Assembly (NCBI RefSeq): GCF_006385135.1
Contig: NZ_CP041025.1
Location: 1,705,501-1,769,500, forward strand
Source: Paremcibacter congregatus
Lineage (GTDB): Bacteria; Pseudomonadota; Alphaproteobacteria; Sphingomonadales; Emcibacteraceae
Reading direction: 5' to 3'
Length of the DNA: 64,000 nt
Below, one piece after another: positions 1 to 8,847 of this stretch. Made by a program: the position numbers and the translations under genes. How positions within the stretch are numbered: the first letter of the stretch is position 1; every line of letters starts with the position of its first letter. The notes under the pieces are model-generated. The model saw only the letters and a list, made by a program, of their open reading frames with translations. It ran no database searches and was not told the origin of the DNA.

Positions 1-60
1 CGTGAGGGGAATGATACCTGAAAAACAAGTATGAAGATATAGTCCAAACCTACTAGCCAG
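1..60 (+). ncRNA. possible 3' tail of a group I intron (partial, cut by window edge)
   Basis: No reading frame is convincing here. Positions 33-45 read GAAGATATAGTCC, close to the conserved 3' strand of P7 (the S element, AAGATATAGTC) found near the 3' end of group I self-splicing introns. The rest of the catalytic core would lie to the left of the window. No tRNA 3' half or other recognisable exon follows before the hairpin at 67, so the host gene is unknown. This rests on one short motif and is tentative. Confidence 0.3.
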
Positions 61-66
61 AAGCAT

Positions 67-94
67 AAAACGGCCCCTGAAAAGGAGCCGTTTT
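67..94. terminator. bidirectional hairpin terminator after pntB
   Basis: AAAACGGC and GCCGTTTT arms enclose a short imperfect centre, with A and T tracts on the two flanks. The hairpin lies 23 bases beyond the pntB stop codon on the minus strand. It could also end any rightward transcript entering from the left edge. Confidence 0.7.
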
Positions 95-116
95 ACAGAG
101 AATATGGGGCGTTACG

Positions 117-1535
117 TTACAACGCCTTGACGATGTTATCGACCATCTTTTTGGCGTCGGAAAACAGCATCATTGTATTGTCTCGGAAGAAAAGTTCATT
201 CTGAACCCCCGCGTAACCGGAAGCCATGCCGCGTTTAACGAACAGAACTGTACCCGCTTTTTCCACATCAAGAACGGGCATGCCGTAGATGGGACTGGTT
301 TTATCTGTTTTCGCCGCCGGGTTGGTGACATCGTTCGCGCCAATGACAAACGCAACATCGGTCTGGGAGAATTCATTATTGATGTCTTCGAGTTCAAATA
401 CCTCGTCATAGGGCACATTGGCCTCGGCGAGCAGCACATTCATATGGCCAGGCATACGCCCGGCAACCGGGTGAATGGCATAGGAGACCTTGACGCCTTC
501 CTCTTTGAGCACATCAACCATTTCCCTGAGGGCATGCTGCGCCTGGGCGACCGCCATACCATATCCAGGTACGATGATGACGGACCCGGCGTTTTTCATG
601 ATAAAGGCAGCATCTTCCGCCGATCCCTGTTTCACGGGACGGGTTTCGACTTCGCCATTACCGGCCACGGCATCTTCGCCACCAAACCCGCCGAGAATGA
701 CGCTGATGAAGGAACGGTTCATGGCCTTGCACATAATATAGCTCAGGATCGCGCCGGAGGAGCCCACCAGGGCGCCGGTGACAATCAGGGCGTTATTTTG
801 CAGGGTAAAGCCGATACCGGCCGCCGCCCAGCCGGAATAGCTGTTGAGCATGCTGACCACAACGGGCATGTCAGCCCCACCGATGGGAATGATGATTAGA
901 AAACCGATGATAAAGCTAAGACCGATGATCCACCACATGAGATCGAAGCCGACAATCGCCAATCCGTCGTTCAGGGCAAAGGCAAAAATCATACCGATAA
1001 TCGCAACACCGAGTGCCGCGTTAATCAAATGGCGTCCGGGCAGCATAATTGGCGCACCGGACATATTGCCGTTCAACTTGGCGAAGGCGATAACAGAACC
1101 CGAGAAAGTGATTGCGCCAATGGCCGCGCCCAGGCTCATTTCCACCCGGCTTGCGGCGAAAATTTTGCCCATGGCGTCAGTAATGCCAAAACCAGCGGGT
1201 TCCAGGAATGCCGCCGCGGCCACCAGAACGGCGGCCATGCCAACCAGAGAGTGAAAGGCGGCGACAAGCTGCGGCATGGATGTCATGGGAATCCGTAAAG
1301 CCGTAAGAATGCCGATAGCACCGCCGATGACGACAGCAATGGCAATCCACTCATAAGACACGATTTCCGGATTGGCCAGGGTGGTGACCACGGCGATCAC
1401 CATGCCGATCATGCCGTACATGTTGCCTTTCAGGGACGTTTCCGGCGAAGACAAACCGCGCAAGGCCATGATAAACAGAACGCCGGCCACCAGATAGGCG
1501 AGGGCGGTGAGGTCAGTGATATTTTGTACAGTCAT
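117..1535 (-). CDS. pntB: NAD(P) transhydrogenase subunit beta
   Basis: 472 aa. This is the beta subunit of the membrane proton-translocating transhydrogenase, which uses the proton gradient to drive hydride transfer from NADH to NADP+. The first ~270 residues are a run of hydrophobic helices (domain II). The last ~180 residues form the NADP(H)-binding domain III, with GYGMAVAQAQ, GRMPGHMNVLLAE and GANDVTNPAA. I chose the ATG at 1535, where AAGGAGGG sits just upstream; a longer open frame to 1640 has no family support. It follows pntAB by 10 bases, so its ribosome-binding site overlaps the upstream stop. Last gene of the pntAA-pntAB-pntB operon. Confidence 0.96.
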   Translation of the reverse strand: MTVQNITDLTALAYLVAGVLFIMALRGLSSPETSLKGNMYGMIGMVIAVVTTLANPEIVSYEWIAIAVVIGGAIGILTALRIPMTSMPQLVAAFHSLVGMAAVLVAAAAFLEPAGFGITDAMGKIFAASRVEMSLGAAIGAITFSGSVIAFAKLNGNMSGAPIMLPGRHLINAALGVAIIGMIFAFALNDGLAIVGFDLMWWIIGLSFIIGFLIIIPIGGADMPVVVSMLNSYSGWAAAGIGFTLQNNALIVTGALVGSSGAILSYIMCKAMNRSFISVILGGFGGEDAVAGNGEVETRPVKQGSAEDAAFIMKNAGSVIIVPGYGMAVAQAQHALREMVDVLKEEGVKVSYAIHPVAGRMPGHMNVLLAEANVPYDEVFELEDINNEFSQTDVAFVIGANDVTNPAAKTDKTSPIYGMPVLDVEKAGTVLFVKRGMASGYAGVQNELFFRDNTMMLFSDAKKMVDNIVKAL

Positions 1536-1545
1536 CAGTCCCTCC

Positions 1546-1875
1546 TTATTTCTTTTTCTTATACATGGCGAGCATGCGCTGGGTGACGGCGAAACCGCCG
1601 AAGATGTTGACTGCGGCAAGGCCGATGGCAATGATGCCAAGGATCTTGGCGATGCTCATGTCCGCCGGGCCGGCCGCGACCAGAGCGCCCACGATAATCA
1701 CAGATGAAATCGCATTGGTTACCGCCATCAATGGGGTATGCAAGGCGGGCGTGACGCTCCATACCACATAATAGCCGACAAAGATCGCCAGCACGAAAAG
1801 AGACAGTTGCGACAGGAAGGGGCTTACGGATGCCGCCTGCAGGGCGGTCTCCGCAACAGGTGAGGTCATATCCAT
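1546..1875 (-). CDS. pntAB: NAD(P) transhydrogenase subunit alpha part 2
   Basis: 109 aa. Membrane part of the split alpha subunit: a short N-terminal stretch followed by three hydrophobic helices (about residues 22-45, 50-70 and 77-98) and a basic KKKK end. In many alphaproteobacteria PntA is divided into a soluble NAD-binding protein and this membrane anchor, unlike the fused E. coli PntA. The start at 1875 has AAGGAGGAAATTAAG directly upstream, and the pntAA stop ends 1 base before it, so translation is probably coupled. A longer open frame to 1974 would overlap pntAA and is rejected. Confidence 0.94.
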   Translation of the reverse strand: MDMTSPVAETALQAASVSPFLSQLSLFVLAIFVGYYVVWSVTPALHTPLMAVTNAISSVIIVGALVAAGPADMSIAKILGIIAIGLAAVNIFGGFAVTQRMLAMYKKKK

Positions 1876-1876
1876 C

Positions 1877-3037
1877 TTAATTTCCTCCTTGATTTTGGGG
1901 TTTGAGCCGTTCATGGACGATTGCACCGTCCTTGGTAAGCAGGGTGCCGACGATAATCTCGTCTTGCCAGTCAATATTCAGGCTCTTGTTTCCGGCATCA
2001 ACCAGGGGGGTGATGAAATTGAGCAGGTTTTTGGCGAACAACGCACTGGCATCCGTCGACACCAGGCTGGGCACGTTGTGATGACCGATGATCTTGACGC
2101 CGTTTTCTTCAACCACTTCGCCAGCCTTGGTCAGTTCACAGTTGCCACCGGCTTCCGCCGCAAGGTCAACAATGATGGACCCGGGTTTCATGCTCTGCAC
2201 CATTTCTCTGGTGATCAGGACAGGGGCAGTGCGGCCGGGGATCAATGCCGTGGTGATGGCGATATCCTGTTTGGCCAGCGTCGTGGCGATCAATTCCGCC
2301 TGTTTGGCTTTATAATCGTCACTCATTTCCTTGGCGTACCCACCTTCGGTCTCGCCGGTTTCTTCGCTTTCGACCATCACGAATTTACCCCCGAGGCTTT
2401 CAACCTGTTCCTTGGCCACGGCGCGGACGTCAGTAGCGGATACAACAGCGCCCAGCCGTTTGGCAGTCGCAATCGCCTGCAGACCGGCAACCCCGGCGCC
2501 CATGACCATGACCTTGGCCGGGGCGATAGTGCCGGCGGCGGTCATCATCATCGGAAAGGCTCTGCTGTAGGCGGCCGCGGCGTCAATCACGGCACGGTAT
2601 CCGGCCAGGTTTGATTGAGAGGACAGGACATCCATGCTTTGCGCGCGGGTAATGCGGGGCATGAATTCCATGGCAAAGGCGGTGATGTTTCCGTTTGTAT
2701 AGGCTTCAACAGACGCGGGATCATTTGCCGGGGAGAGAATGGCGGCCACGATTGCGCCTGGTTTGATCAGGGATACTTCGTCAATATCCCCTTCATTGCC
2801 GTGCAGCGGACGTTGCACTTTGAAAATGACATCCGCATCCTGATAGGTGGTTGCAGCATCGGCAGCGATGGTGGCGCCAGCCGCGCTAAAGGCACTGTCG
2901 GGAATGCTGCTGTTTAGGCCAGCATCCTTTTCCACCACCACATCAAAGCCGAGTTGGATAAGTTTTTTCACCGTATCCGGCGAGGCCGCCACACGTCTTT
3001 CGTGTGGGCGCCGTTCCTTTGGTACAGCCAGTTTCAT
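1877..3037 (-). CDS. pntAA: NAD(P) transhydrogenase subunit alpha part 1 (NAD-binding)
   Basis: 386 aa. Soluble domain I of the proton-translocating transhydrogenase, which binds NAD(H) and exchanges hydride with domain III of PntB. The N terminus MKLAVPKERRPHERRVA is typical of the alanine dehydrogenase/PNT N-terminal domain. The Rossmann motif GAGVAGLQAIATAKRLGA lies near residues 180-197, followed by the ATDVR loop. GAGGAAATTGA precedes the ATG at 3037. First gene of the three-gene operon; the promoter should lie in the AT-rich 3038-3184 gap. Confidence 0.96.
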   Translation of the reverse strand: MKLAVPKERRPHERRVAASPDTVKKLIQLGFDVVVEKDAGLNSSIPDSAFSAAGATIAADAATTYQDADVIFKVQRPLHGNEGDIDEVSLIKPGAIVAAILSPANDPASVEAYTNGNITAFAMEFMPRITRAQSMDVLSSQSNLAGYRAVIDAAAAYSRAFPMMMTAAGTIAPAKVMVMGAGVAGLQAIATAKRLGAVVSATDVRAVAKEQVESLGGKFVMVESEETGETEGGYAKEMSDDYKAKQAELIATTLAKQDIAITTALIPGRTAPVLITREMVQSMKPGSIIVDLAAEAGGNCELTKAGEVVEENGVKIIGHHNVPSLVSTDASALFAKNLLNFITPLVDAGNKSLNIDWQDEIIVGTLLTKDGAIVHERLKPQNQGGN

Positions 3038-3184
3038 TCAATTTCCTCCTCATGTCCATATGCAACTTGGGGTAAATCCCGTAAGTTTGGATTTAGTAAC
3101 TCAATAAAAACAAGTTTCAAGTGTTATTATTAGAATAATTCTAAAATATAGAAAAAACAACACTGTATCAATATATTATTTTAT

Positions 3185-4981
3185 TTATTCAAGCTGATCG
3201 ATCATATCGCTAATCATGTTAAGTCCGGTGGCCCAGAAATCAGGAGCACTGGCGTCAAGACCGAAAGGAGACAGAAGTTCTTTATGGCGCAGACTGCCGC
3301 CAGCGCGCAACATATCCATATATTTCTGCTGAAAACCATCCGGGCTATTTTGATAGGTGGCATAGAGTGAATTGACCAGGCAATCTCCAAACGCATAGGC
3401 ATAGACATAAAAGGGCGAATGAATGAAGTGGGGGATATAGCACCAAAAAGTCCGGTAGCTGTCATCGAAGGCAATGCCGTCCCCCAGACTTTCCTGTTGT
3501 ACTGCCATCCAGATATCCCCGAGATCATCGGCGGATAATTCACTTTCTTTACGGGCGGCATGGACCCGTTCTTCGAAATCATAGAAGGCGATCTGGCGGA
3601 CAACGGTGTTCAGCATATCCTCCACCTTGGCGGCAATCATGTTTTTCCGCTGCCGGTCATCGGGGGCGTCATTCAGCAGAGACTGGAACGTCAGCATTTC
3701 TCCGAATACGCTGGCGGTTTCGGCCAGCGTCAGAGGCGTATCAGCCAGCAATTGGCCCTGGGGGCCGGCAAGCACCTGATGCACACCGTGGCCCAATTCA
3801 TGGGCCAGGGTCATTACATCCCGGGTTTTGCCAAGATAATTGAGCAACAGATAGGGATGGGCGCCAGGAACGGTAGGGTGTGCAAAGGCGCCGGGTGACT
3901 TGCCCTCACGCACAGGTGCATCAATCCAGGCGTTGTCAAAGAATTTTGTTCCAATATCGGCGAGTTCCGGTGAAAAACGGCGATAAGCATCAAGCACTGT
4001 CTTTTGTGCATCCGGCCATTGATAGAGCAGATCATCACTATCCGGCAGGGGCGCGTTCCGGTCCCACCAGTCGAGTGTATCCTGACCAAACCAGCCGGCT
4101 TTCATTTTATAATAACGGTGGGACAGTTTGGGGTAGGCGGCCTTGACGGCACTGACCAGAGCGTCAACGACTTCTTTCTCAACCTGATTTGACAGATGAC
4201 GAGATGCGCTGGGGGCAGTGTAATGGCGCCAGCTGTCCTCAATCTGCTTGTCTTTTGCCAGAGTGTTGGTGATGTGGCTGAACAGGCGGATGTTTTTAGC
4301 AAAGGTTTTTGACAGGCAGGCGGCGGCGGCCTTGCGCACGGGGGCCTGCTTGTCGGACAGATAATTCAGGGCTTCTTCGGAACCAATTATCGTAGTTTCC
4401 TGAGTTTTTGGATCGGTGTAATCGAATTTGAGGTCGGCCATGGTTTCATCGAACAGGCGCACCCAGGCGGCGCTCCCGGACACAGATTTTTCCATTAAGA
4501 GTTCTTCGAGTTTTTCGTCGAGCTGATGGGGGCGATAGAGCCGGACGCTGTCAAACCAGGGGCGATAACGTTTCAGGTCGGCGGAGTCCTGGAACCAGTG
4601 TTCAAGGATTTTATCGTCAATCTGATTTATTTCGAGCGTTAAAAAAAGAACTTTGGTGCTGAGTTCGGTTAATCGTTCATGGCAACTCTGGTAAAATTTG
4701 GAAATATCGGCATCCATGACGTCGCCGGCATGCAAAAGTCCGGCATAGCTCATGATCCGGCCCATTGTTTCTTCCATGACTTCATATTTTTTGATCACAT
4801 CCAGCATTTCAGGAGCCGTCAGGGTAGCCAGCTTTCCCTTGTGCAGAGCCGAGAAATCACCAACCTTCTGTTCCAGAGTCGAGAAATCGTTTTTTAACTC
4901 AGGGCAGGTCATAGAGGGATAAAGGTCACTCAGGTCCCAGGTCGGGAGCAGGTCGTGATTAAGTGTCGGCTGGATTGTCAT
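3185..4981 (-). CDS. pepF: M3 family oligoendopeptidase (PepF-like)
   Basis: 598 aa cytosolic zinc metallopeptidase of the M3 (thimet/PepF) family, which degrades short peptides. The zinc motif HELGH is at residues 394-398, with the third ligand expected at Glu421 in TLAETASVFGEM. The N-terminal oligopeptidase F domain spans roughly residues 110-185. Length matches the bacterial PepF/M3B clade. No signal peptide is seen. It stands alone, leftward, between the pnt operon and a divergent response regulator. AAAGGA lies upstream of the ATG at a slightly long distance. Confidence 0.93.
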   Translation of the reverse strand: MTIQPTLNHDLLPTWDLSDLYPSMTCPELKNDFSTLEQKVGDFSALHKGKLATLTAPEMLDVIKKYEVMEETMGRIMSYAGLLHAGDVMDADISKFYQSCHERLTELSTKVLFLTLEINQIDDKILEHWFQDSADLKRYRPWFDSVRLYRPHQLDEKLEELLMEKSVSGSAAWVRLFDETMADLKFDYTDPKTQETTIIGSEEALNYLSDKQAPVRKAAAACLSKTFAKNIRLFSHITNTLAKDKQIEDSWRHYTAPSASRHLSNQVEKEVVDALVSAVKAAYPKLSHRYYKMKAGWFGQDTLDWWDRNAPLPDSDDLLYQWPDAQKTVLDAYRRFSPELADIGTKFFDNAWIDAPVREGKSPGAFAHPTVPGAHPYLLLNYLGKTRDVMTLAHELGHGVHQVLAGPQGQLLADTPLTLAETASVFGEMLTFQSLLNDAPDDRQRKNMIAAKVEDMLNTVVRQIAFYDFEERVHAARKESELSADDLGDIWMAVQQESLGDGIAFDDSYRTFWCYIPHFIHSPFYVYAYAFGDCLVNSLYATYQNSPDGFQQKYMDMLRAGGSLRHKELLSPFGLDASAPDFWATGLNMISDMIDQLE

Positions 4982-5143
4982 AGGGGAATTTTTTCCTTTA
5001 TATGTGCCAAAATGGTACAGTATTAGTAAAGTTTTTATCTTTTCTTGTCAGTATTGCCGGAAAGCAAGCACGCGAACTGTTAAAAGTTCCGGATGAAACG
5101 ATCTAGTATGGTTTAAGTATTATGAATTAAGTGATGAAGTGCA

Positions 5144-6583
5144 ATGAGAAAATTGATCCTGATTGTTGAGGACGACAAGAACCAGAGACAAGTAATAAAA
5201 TTCGCTCTGAACCGGGTGGGATTTGATGTCGAGGAAGCGGTGAGTGGTGAACAGGCGATGGAACTTCTGTCGTGTGAGACCGCGAGCCGTTACGATCTGG
5301 TGTTACTCGATATGGTGATGGGCCATGTCAGTGGTCGGGATATTTTGAACTTTGTCAAAGACGCCTTACCCCATCTGCCGGTGATTGTTCTGACGGGACA
5401 CAGCAGCGTTGAACATGCGGTAGAGGTCATGCGGGAAGGGGCGATCGATTTTATATCAAAACCGGTAGAGGTTGATCGTCTGAAGGTCTCGATCGAAAAT
5501 GCATTTCGCATGAACAAATTGTCGGGTGAGATTTCCCGCCTGAGCCGAAAATGGTCGGGGCAGTTTGGCTTTCAGGATATGATCGGTTCCAGCAAGGCGA
5601 TGAAGCAGGCCGTGGAGCTGGCGCGTAAAGCCATGGGCACCAATATTCCGATTTTACTAGAGGGGGAAAGTGGCGTCGGGAAGGAAGTATTCGCCCGCGC
5701 CATCCAGGGGGAAAGCGATCGGTCGGGCAAACCATTCGTTGTCGTCAATTGTGGGGCCATTCCACATAATCTGGTGGAATCGATCCTGTTTGGTCATGAA
5801 AAAGGGGCCTTCACGGGCGCCCTTGAAAAACATATGGGAAAATTTGTCGAGGCCGATGGCGGCACGCTGTTTCTCGACGAAATCGGCGAACTGCCCCTGG
5901 AACTGCAGGTAAAACTTCTGCGGGTCCTGCAAGAAGGCGAAGTTGATCCGGTTGGAGGGCGCGAGCCGGTGAAGGTTGACGTCCGGTTGATATCGGCGAC
6001 TAATCGTGATCTGAAGGTTATGGTGGAAAAGGGCGAATTTCGCGAAGATTTATTCTACCGTTTGAATATTTTTCCCATTCATTTGCCTCCCTTGCGCAAC
6101 CGTAAAAGTGATATTGAACATCTGGCGCTGCATTTCATTGAACATATCAGCATTTCAGAAGGTTGCGAGGTAAAAAGCCTCTCACCAAGGGCGCTAAATC
6201 TGTTGAAATCCTATCACTGGCCGGGCAACGTGCGTCAGCTGGAAAACGCCTTGTTTCGGGCTGTTATTCTGTCTGAAGGCATGACAATTCAGCCGGAAGA
6301 CTTTCCACAAATTCATACGGCGAATGGCACATTTTCAGAGGCCAGCGAGCATGAAGGTGATGGTGAGGTACAAAAACTGCTTCTTGATGCGGTGCCGGTT
6401 GTATCCGGGCTGGATGAAGATGGGAATGTTCGGCCCTTACAGGAGGTGGAGCAGGACCTGATTACCTATGCAATGAAGAAATACGATGGGCGGATGTCGG
6501 AAGTTGCCCGTCGACTGGGGGTAGGACGCTCAACGCTCTACCGGAAGGTTTCCGAACTTGGCCTGGACGAACCCATGTCCTGA
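5144..6583 (+). CDS. sigma-54-dependent NtrC-family response regulator
   Basis: 479 aa. The receiver domain (1-120) has acidic Asp10/Asp11, the phospho-acceptor Asp56 (LVLLDMVMG), Thr84 and Lys106. The AAA+ domain has Walker A GESGVGKE (174-181), the sigma-54 contact loop GAFTGA (221-226) and Walker B LFLDEIGE (243-250). The Fis-type helix-turn-helix is at the C terminus (MSEVARRLGVGRSTLYRK). It should activate sigma-54 promoters after phosphorylation. No histidine kinase is adjacent, so it is an orphan and its signal is unknown. The AAA+ core is complete, so it should be able to remodel RNA polymerase. Confidence 0.94.
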   Translation: MRKLILIVEDDKNQRQVIKFALNRVGFDVEEAVSGEQAMELLSCETASRYDLVLLDMVMGHVSGRDILNFVKDALPHLPVIVLTGHSSVEHAVEVMREGAIDFISKPVEVDRLKVSIENAFRMNKLSGEISRLSRKWSGQFGFQDMIGSSKAMKQAVELARKAMGTNIPILLEGESGVGKEVFARAIQGESDRSGKPFVVVNCGAIPHNLVESILFGHEKGAFTGALEKHMGKFVEADGGTLFLDEIGELPLELQVKLLRVLQEGEVDPVGGREPVKVDVRLISATNRDLKVMVEKGEFREDLFYRLNIFPIHLPPLRNRKSDIEHLALHFIEHISISEGCEVKSLSPRALNLLKSYHWPGNVRQLENALFRAVILSEGMTIQPEDFPQIHTANGTFSEASEHEGDGEVQKLLLDAVPVVSGLDEDGNVRPLQEVEQDLITYAMKKYDGRMSEVARRLGVGRSTLYRKVSELGLDEPMS

Positions 6584-6681
6584 CGGTGCGGGGATAGGTA
6601 AATTTGTAGTTATTCTTTACCGGATGGGGAGGTTTGAGGGCTAGTGTTGCATAAGCGAAAATCACGTTTAAAGGAAGAGAC

Positions 6682-6900
6682 ATGTTGCTCTATTTACTGG
6701 GGATAATATTACCGCCTCTTGCCATATTGGTGTACGGTCGAATCCTTGCGGCTGCTTTGAACGGGATGATATGGACTTACGCATTGCTGACGCCTGATCT
6801 GACGGGTACAATTGCATGGATATGTGCCTCTTTACATGCAGCTTATGTTATTCATGAAGCTCGATTAGGGCGGTTCAGCGGACATACTTCACGTTTTTAA
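6682..6900 (+). CDS. small YqaE/Pmp3-like membrane protein (copy 1)
   Basis: 72 aa with two hydrophobic segments. The order ILPPLAI..., a short polar turn, a second helix and a late His-Ala (LHAAYVI) resembles the Pmp3/YqaE family of proteolipids linked to membrane potential and stress. AAGGAAGAGAC precedes the ATG. A related gene follows 73 bases downstream, giving a tandem pair. The match to Pmp3 is by pattern, not strong identity; the function is inferred. Confidence 0.6.
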   Translation: MLLYLLGIILPPLAILVYGRILAAALNGMIWTYALLTPDLTGTIAWICASLHAAYVIHEARLGRFSGHTSRF

Positions 6901-6973
6901 CGTAAAATATCTTTAAATTTCTGTCTAATTTTGCCAAACTCATTCCTGTTATGATTATGGGATATGATTTATT

Positions 6974-7207
6974 ATGATTTATGTTTTGGCTGTTCTAATT
7001 CCCCCGCTGGCGTTGTTGCTTCAGGGTAAAATCTTTCAGGCTTTGTTTAATGCCGTTTTCTGGGTTGTTGGCTTGGTGTTCTTGTTGTTCTTCGGCTGGA
7101 TTCTGTGGGGCCTGACGGTCTTACATGCGGTGATTGTGATTAACGGCGCCCGGGCGGATGCACGCACTCAGAAAATAGTCGATGCCATCAATACCAAAGA
7201 AAGTTAG
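6974..7207 (+). CDS. small YqaE/Pmp3-like membrane protein (copy 2)
   Basis: 77 aa. It opens with VLIPPLALLLQGK, has a second hydrophobic helix rich in Phe, Leu and Trp, then LTVLHAVIVINGA and a charged tail. It shares the PPLA(I/L)L start and the LHA signature with the gene just upstream, so the two are probably an old tandem duplication. A strong hairpin follows at 7217. The ribosome-binding site is poor. Family assignment is by motif only. Confidence 0.6.
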   Translation: MIYVLAVLIPPLALLLQGKIFQALFNAVFWVVGLVFLLFFGWILWGLTVLHAVIVINGARADARTQKIVDAINTKES

Positions 7208-7216
7208 AGATTAAAA

Positions 7217-7240
7217 AAGGCGGCCTGTTCAGGCCGCCTT
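7217..7240. terminator. bidirectional terminator between convergent genes
   Basis: A perfect 11-base-pair stem (AAGGCGGCCTG / CAGGCCGCCTT) with a two-base TT centre. A and T tracts flank it on both sides. It lies between the rightward Pmp3-like gene and the leftward gapR gene and can serve both. Confidence 0.85.
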
Positions 7241-7270
7241 GTATCGTTTGAAAAAACGTGCCGTCAGGTT

Positions 7271-7522
7271 TTATCCGCGTGACATGCCGAGAGCATGGGC
7301 ATAAAGATCAATCAACGCTTCCTGTTCTTGGCGTTCATGATCTTCCATTTTGCGCATACGTACGATTTGACGCAGGATTTTAACATCAAAACCGGATGAT
7401 TTGGCTTCGGAATAAACATCTTTAATATCGTCGGCCAGATTTTTCTTTTCTTCTTCCAGTCTTTCAATACGTTCTACAAAAGAACGCAAAACATCTTGTG
7501 CAATCCCGCCTGTATCGGTCAT
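7271..7522 (-). CDS. gapR: nucleoid-associated protein GapR (DUF2312)
   Basis: 83 aa. A DUF2312 protein close in pattern to Caulobacter GapR, which binds AT-rich, overtwisted DNA ahead of polymerases and helps topoisomerases. The central block [19 protein letters not shown] followed by [20 protein letters not shown] is the family hallmark; the acidic EEEK helix starts a coiled coil and the basic C-terminal half contacts DNA. The C terminus [12 protein letters not shown] is also typical. Leftward, downstream of DUF1244 and N-formylglutamate amidohydrolase genes; an arrangement I recall from other alphaproteobacteria. Confidence 0.93.
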   Translation of the reverse strand: MTDTGGIAQDVLRSFVERIERLEEEKKNLADDIKDVYSEAKSSGFDVKILRQIVRMRKMEDHERQEQEALIDLYAHALGMSRG

Positions 7523-7625
7523 AAATTCTTGCTCCTGATTAGCTTGTTATAGGGTGAATTGGCAGCACAATATCGGCATGCTTCTTTCTTGGCAACCTGA
7601 AATGACGGATTTTTCCGCCCTGATT

Positions 7626-7928
7626 TCAGTCCTTGTTTTTTTTCAGGCTTTCGGCCATCCGCTGCATCTGTTCCGGTGTGGCTTCGGTCTGATAGTTGGC
7701 GACCCAGTCTTTATAAGGCATGCCGTAAACCTGATTCCGGGCTTCTGTTTTGTCAATCTCGATGCCTTTTTCCGCCGCGGCATCCTGTATCCAGTTCGCC
7801 AGGCAATTGCGGCAAAAACCCGCCAGACCCATAAGGTCAATATTCTGCACATCCGTCCGGTGGGCGAGATGAGACAGCAGCCTTCGGAAGGCGGCGGCTT
7901 CTATCTCGGTTCGGGTTTGCTCATCCAT
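7626..7928 (-). CDS. DUF1244 domain-containing protein
   Basis: 100 aa soluble protein. FCRNCLANWIQDAAAEKG, with its CxxC pair, and YGMPYKDWVANYQTEAT are hallmarks of DUF1244, found across proteobacteria with no established function. GGAGAGAGG lies just before the ATG. It follows the amidohydrolase gene by 22 bases and precedes gapR by 103, so the three are probably co-transcribed. The two cysteines could bind a metal or take part in redox chemistry, but nothing here shows it. Confidence 0.88.
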   Translation of the reverse strand: MDEQTRTEIEAAAFRRLLSHLAHRTDVQNIDLMGLAGFCRNCLANWIQDAAAEKGIEIDKTEARNQVYGMPYKDWVANYQTEATPEQMQRMAESLKKNKD

Positions 7929-7950
7929 GGCCTCTCTCCTTGTGTTGAGG

Positions 7951-8742
7951 TTAAAATCTTTTTATGGCGCGTACATCAGTATCTTGGGCGATTGCAGTGA
8001 GATCTTCAACCAGAATGTCGGCCCATTTTACAATGCCGACCGGTGTGCCGACTTCGTCTTGACGGATTTCCAGGGTAACATGAGGCGTGCCGTGGCGATC
8101 TCCATGTTGGTTCATGGTGAAAAACAGATCACGGCCGGAATAGGGTTCATTGTCACCTACCTGAAAACCTCGGGCGCTCAGGCTGTTAATCAGGGCCTGG
8201 GCCAGGCGCGGGTCCTTGTTCCATAACATGCCAGCTTGCCAGGGCCGGTCAAAACCGCCCATCTGAGGCGTAAAACTATGCATGCCGCAGACCAGAGGGG
8301 CATGGTTCGTCGCAATCTTCGCTTGCACCATTTCATCAGCCCGATCATGGAACGCCTGATAATAGCGGGTCCGGCGCCGGTCTATTTCAGCCGGCGACAT
8401 ATTTTGATTGCCGGGAATGCTGATGCCGTCACTGGTCAGGGGGATAAGCGTGGCGTGGTCTTCTTCCCGGTTGGGATCAATCAGCAGGCGGGAAAAGGTC
8501 GCAATAATCGCCGGAGCGTCCAGCCGTTCAGCCAGATGACGGGTAAGCTGTTCCATTCCGATGTCCCAGGCGATATGCTGCGCCAGAAAATCTTCATCCA
8601 GACCAAGGTTTTCATATTCCGGCGGGATGTAATTACTGGCATGTTCGCAGATAAAGACAATATCGGCCTTACCGGTGGCATTGATGACTTCATAGGCATG
8701 ACGGGGGCCATAATCGGATGATGTATGATGCGTTTGTGACAT
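7951..8742 (-). CDS. N-formylglutamate amidohydrolase family protein
   Basis: 263 aa. The zinc hydrolase fold is shown by IVFICEHASNYIPPEY near residue 30, HIAWDIGM, the FSRLLIDPNRE block (about residues 82-93) and GMHSFTP. In the histidine pathway this family releases formate from N-formylglutamate. No hut genes are nearby, so the true substrate may be another N-acyl or N-formyl compound. Divergent from the secreted aminopeptidase at 8848; the shared 105-base gap contains ATGAC/GTCAT inverted repeats. First gene of the set leading to DUF1244 and gapR. Confidence 0.88.
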   Translation of the reverse strand: MSQTHHTSSDYGPRHAYEVINATGKADIVFICEHASNYIPPEYENLGLDEDFLAQHIAWDIGMEQLTRHLAERLDAPAIIATFSRLLIDPNREEDHATLIPLTSDGISIPGNQNMSPAEIDRRRTRYYQAFHDRADEMVQAKIATNHAPLVCGMHSFTPQMGGFDRPWQAGMLWNKDPRLAQALINSLSARGFQVGDNEPYSGRDLFFTMNQHGDRHGTPHVTLEIRQDEVGTPVGIVKWADILVEDLTAIAQDTDVRAIKRF

Positions 8743-8847
8743 GTTTTTTCAAAAATACTTTGTAATAATTATGACCCATATGTCATTATGATATCGTCAT
8801 ATTCAAGAGCATAAACTTAAAAATAAAATGTCTTCCCAGGAGTTTTC

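Noticed and set aside
444-899. 151-codon plus-strand frame opposite pntB
   Set aside because: Shadow of the pntB coding strand; no domain or ribosome-binding site. The same holds for long frames opposite pntAA (1889-2614), the M18 gene (9289-10254), trmFO (39407-40096), lysR (55074-55922) and typA (61358-62017, 62534-63262).
8771-8800. Operator made of ATGAC/GTCAT and ATGA/TCAT repeats between the amidohydrolase and aminopeptidase genes
   Set aside because: Arms are only four to five bases in an AT-rich promoter; chance is a fair explanation.
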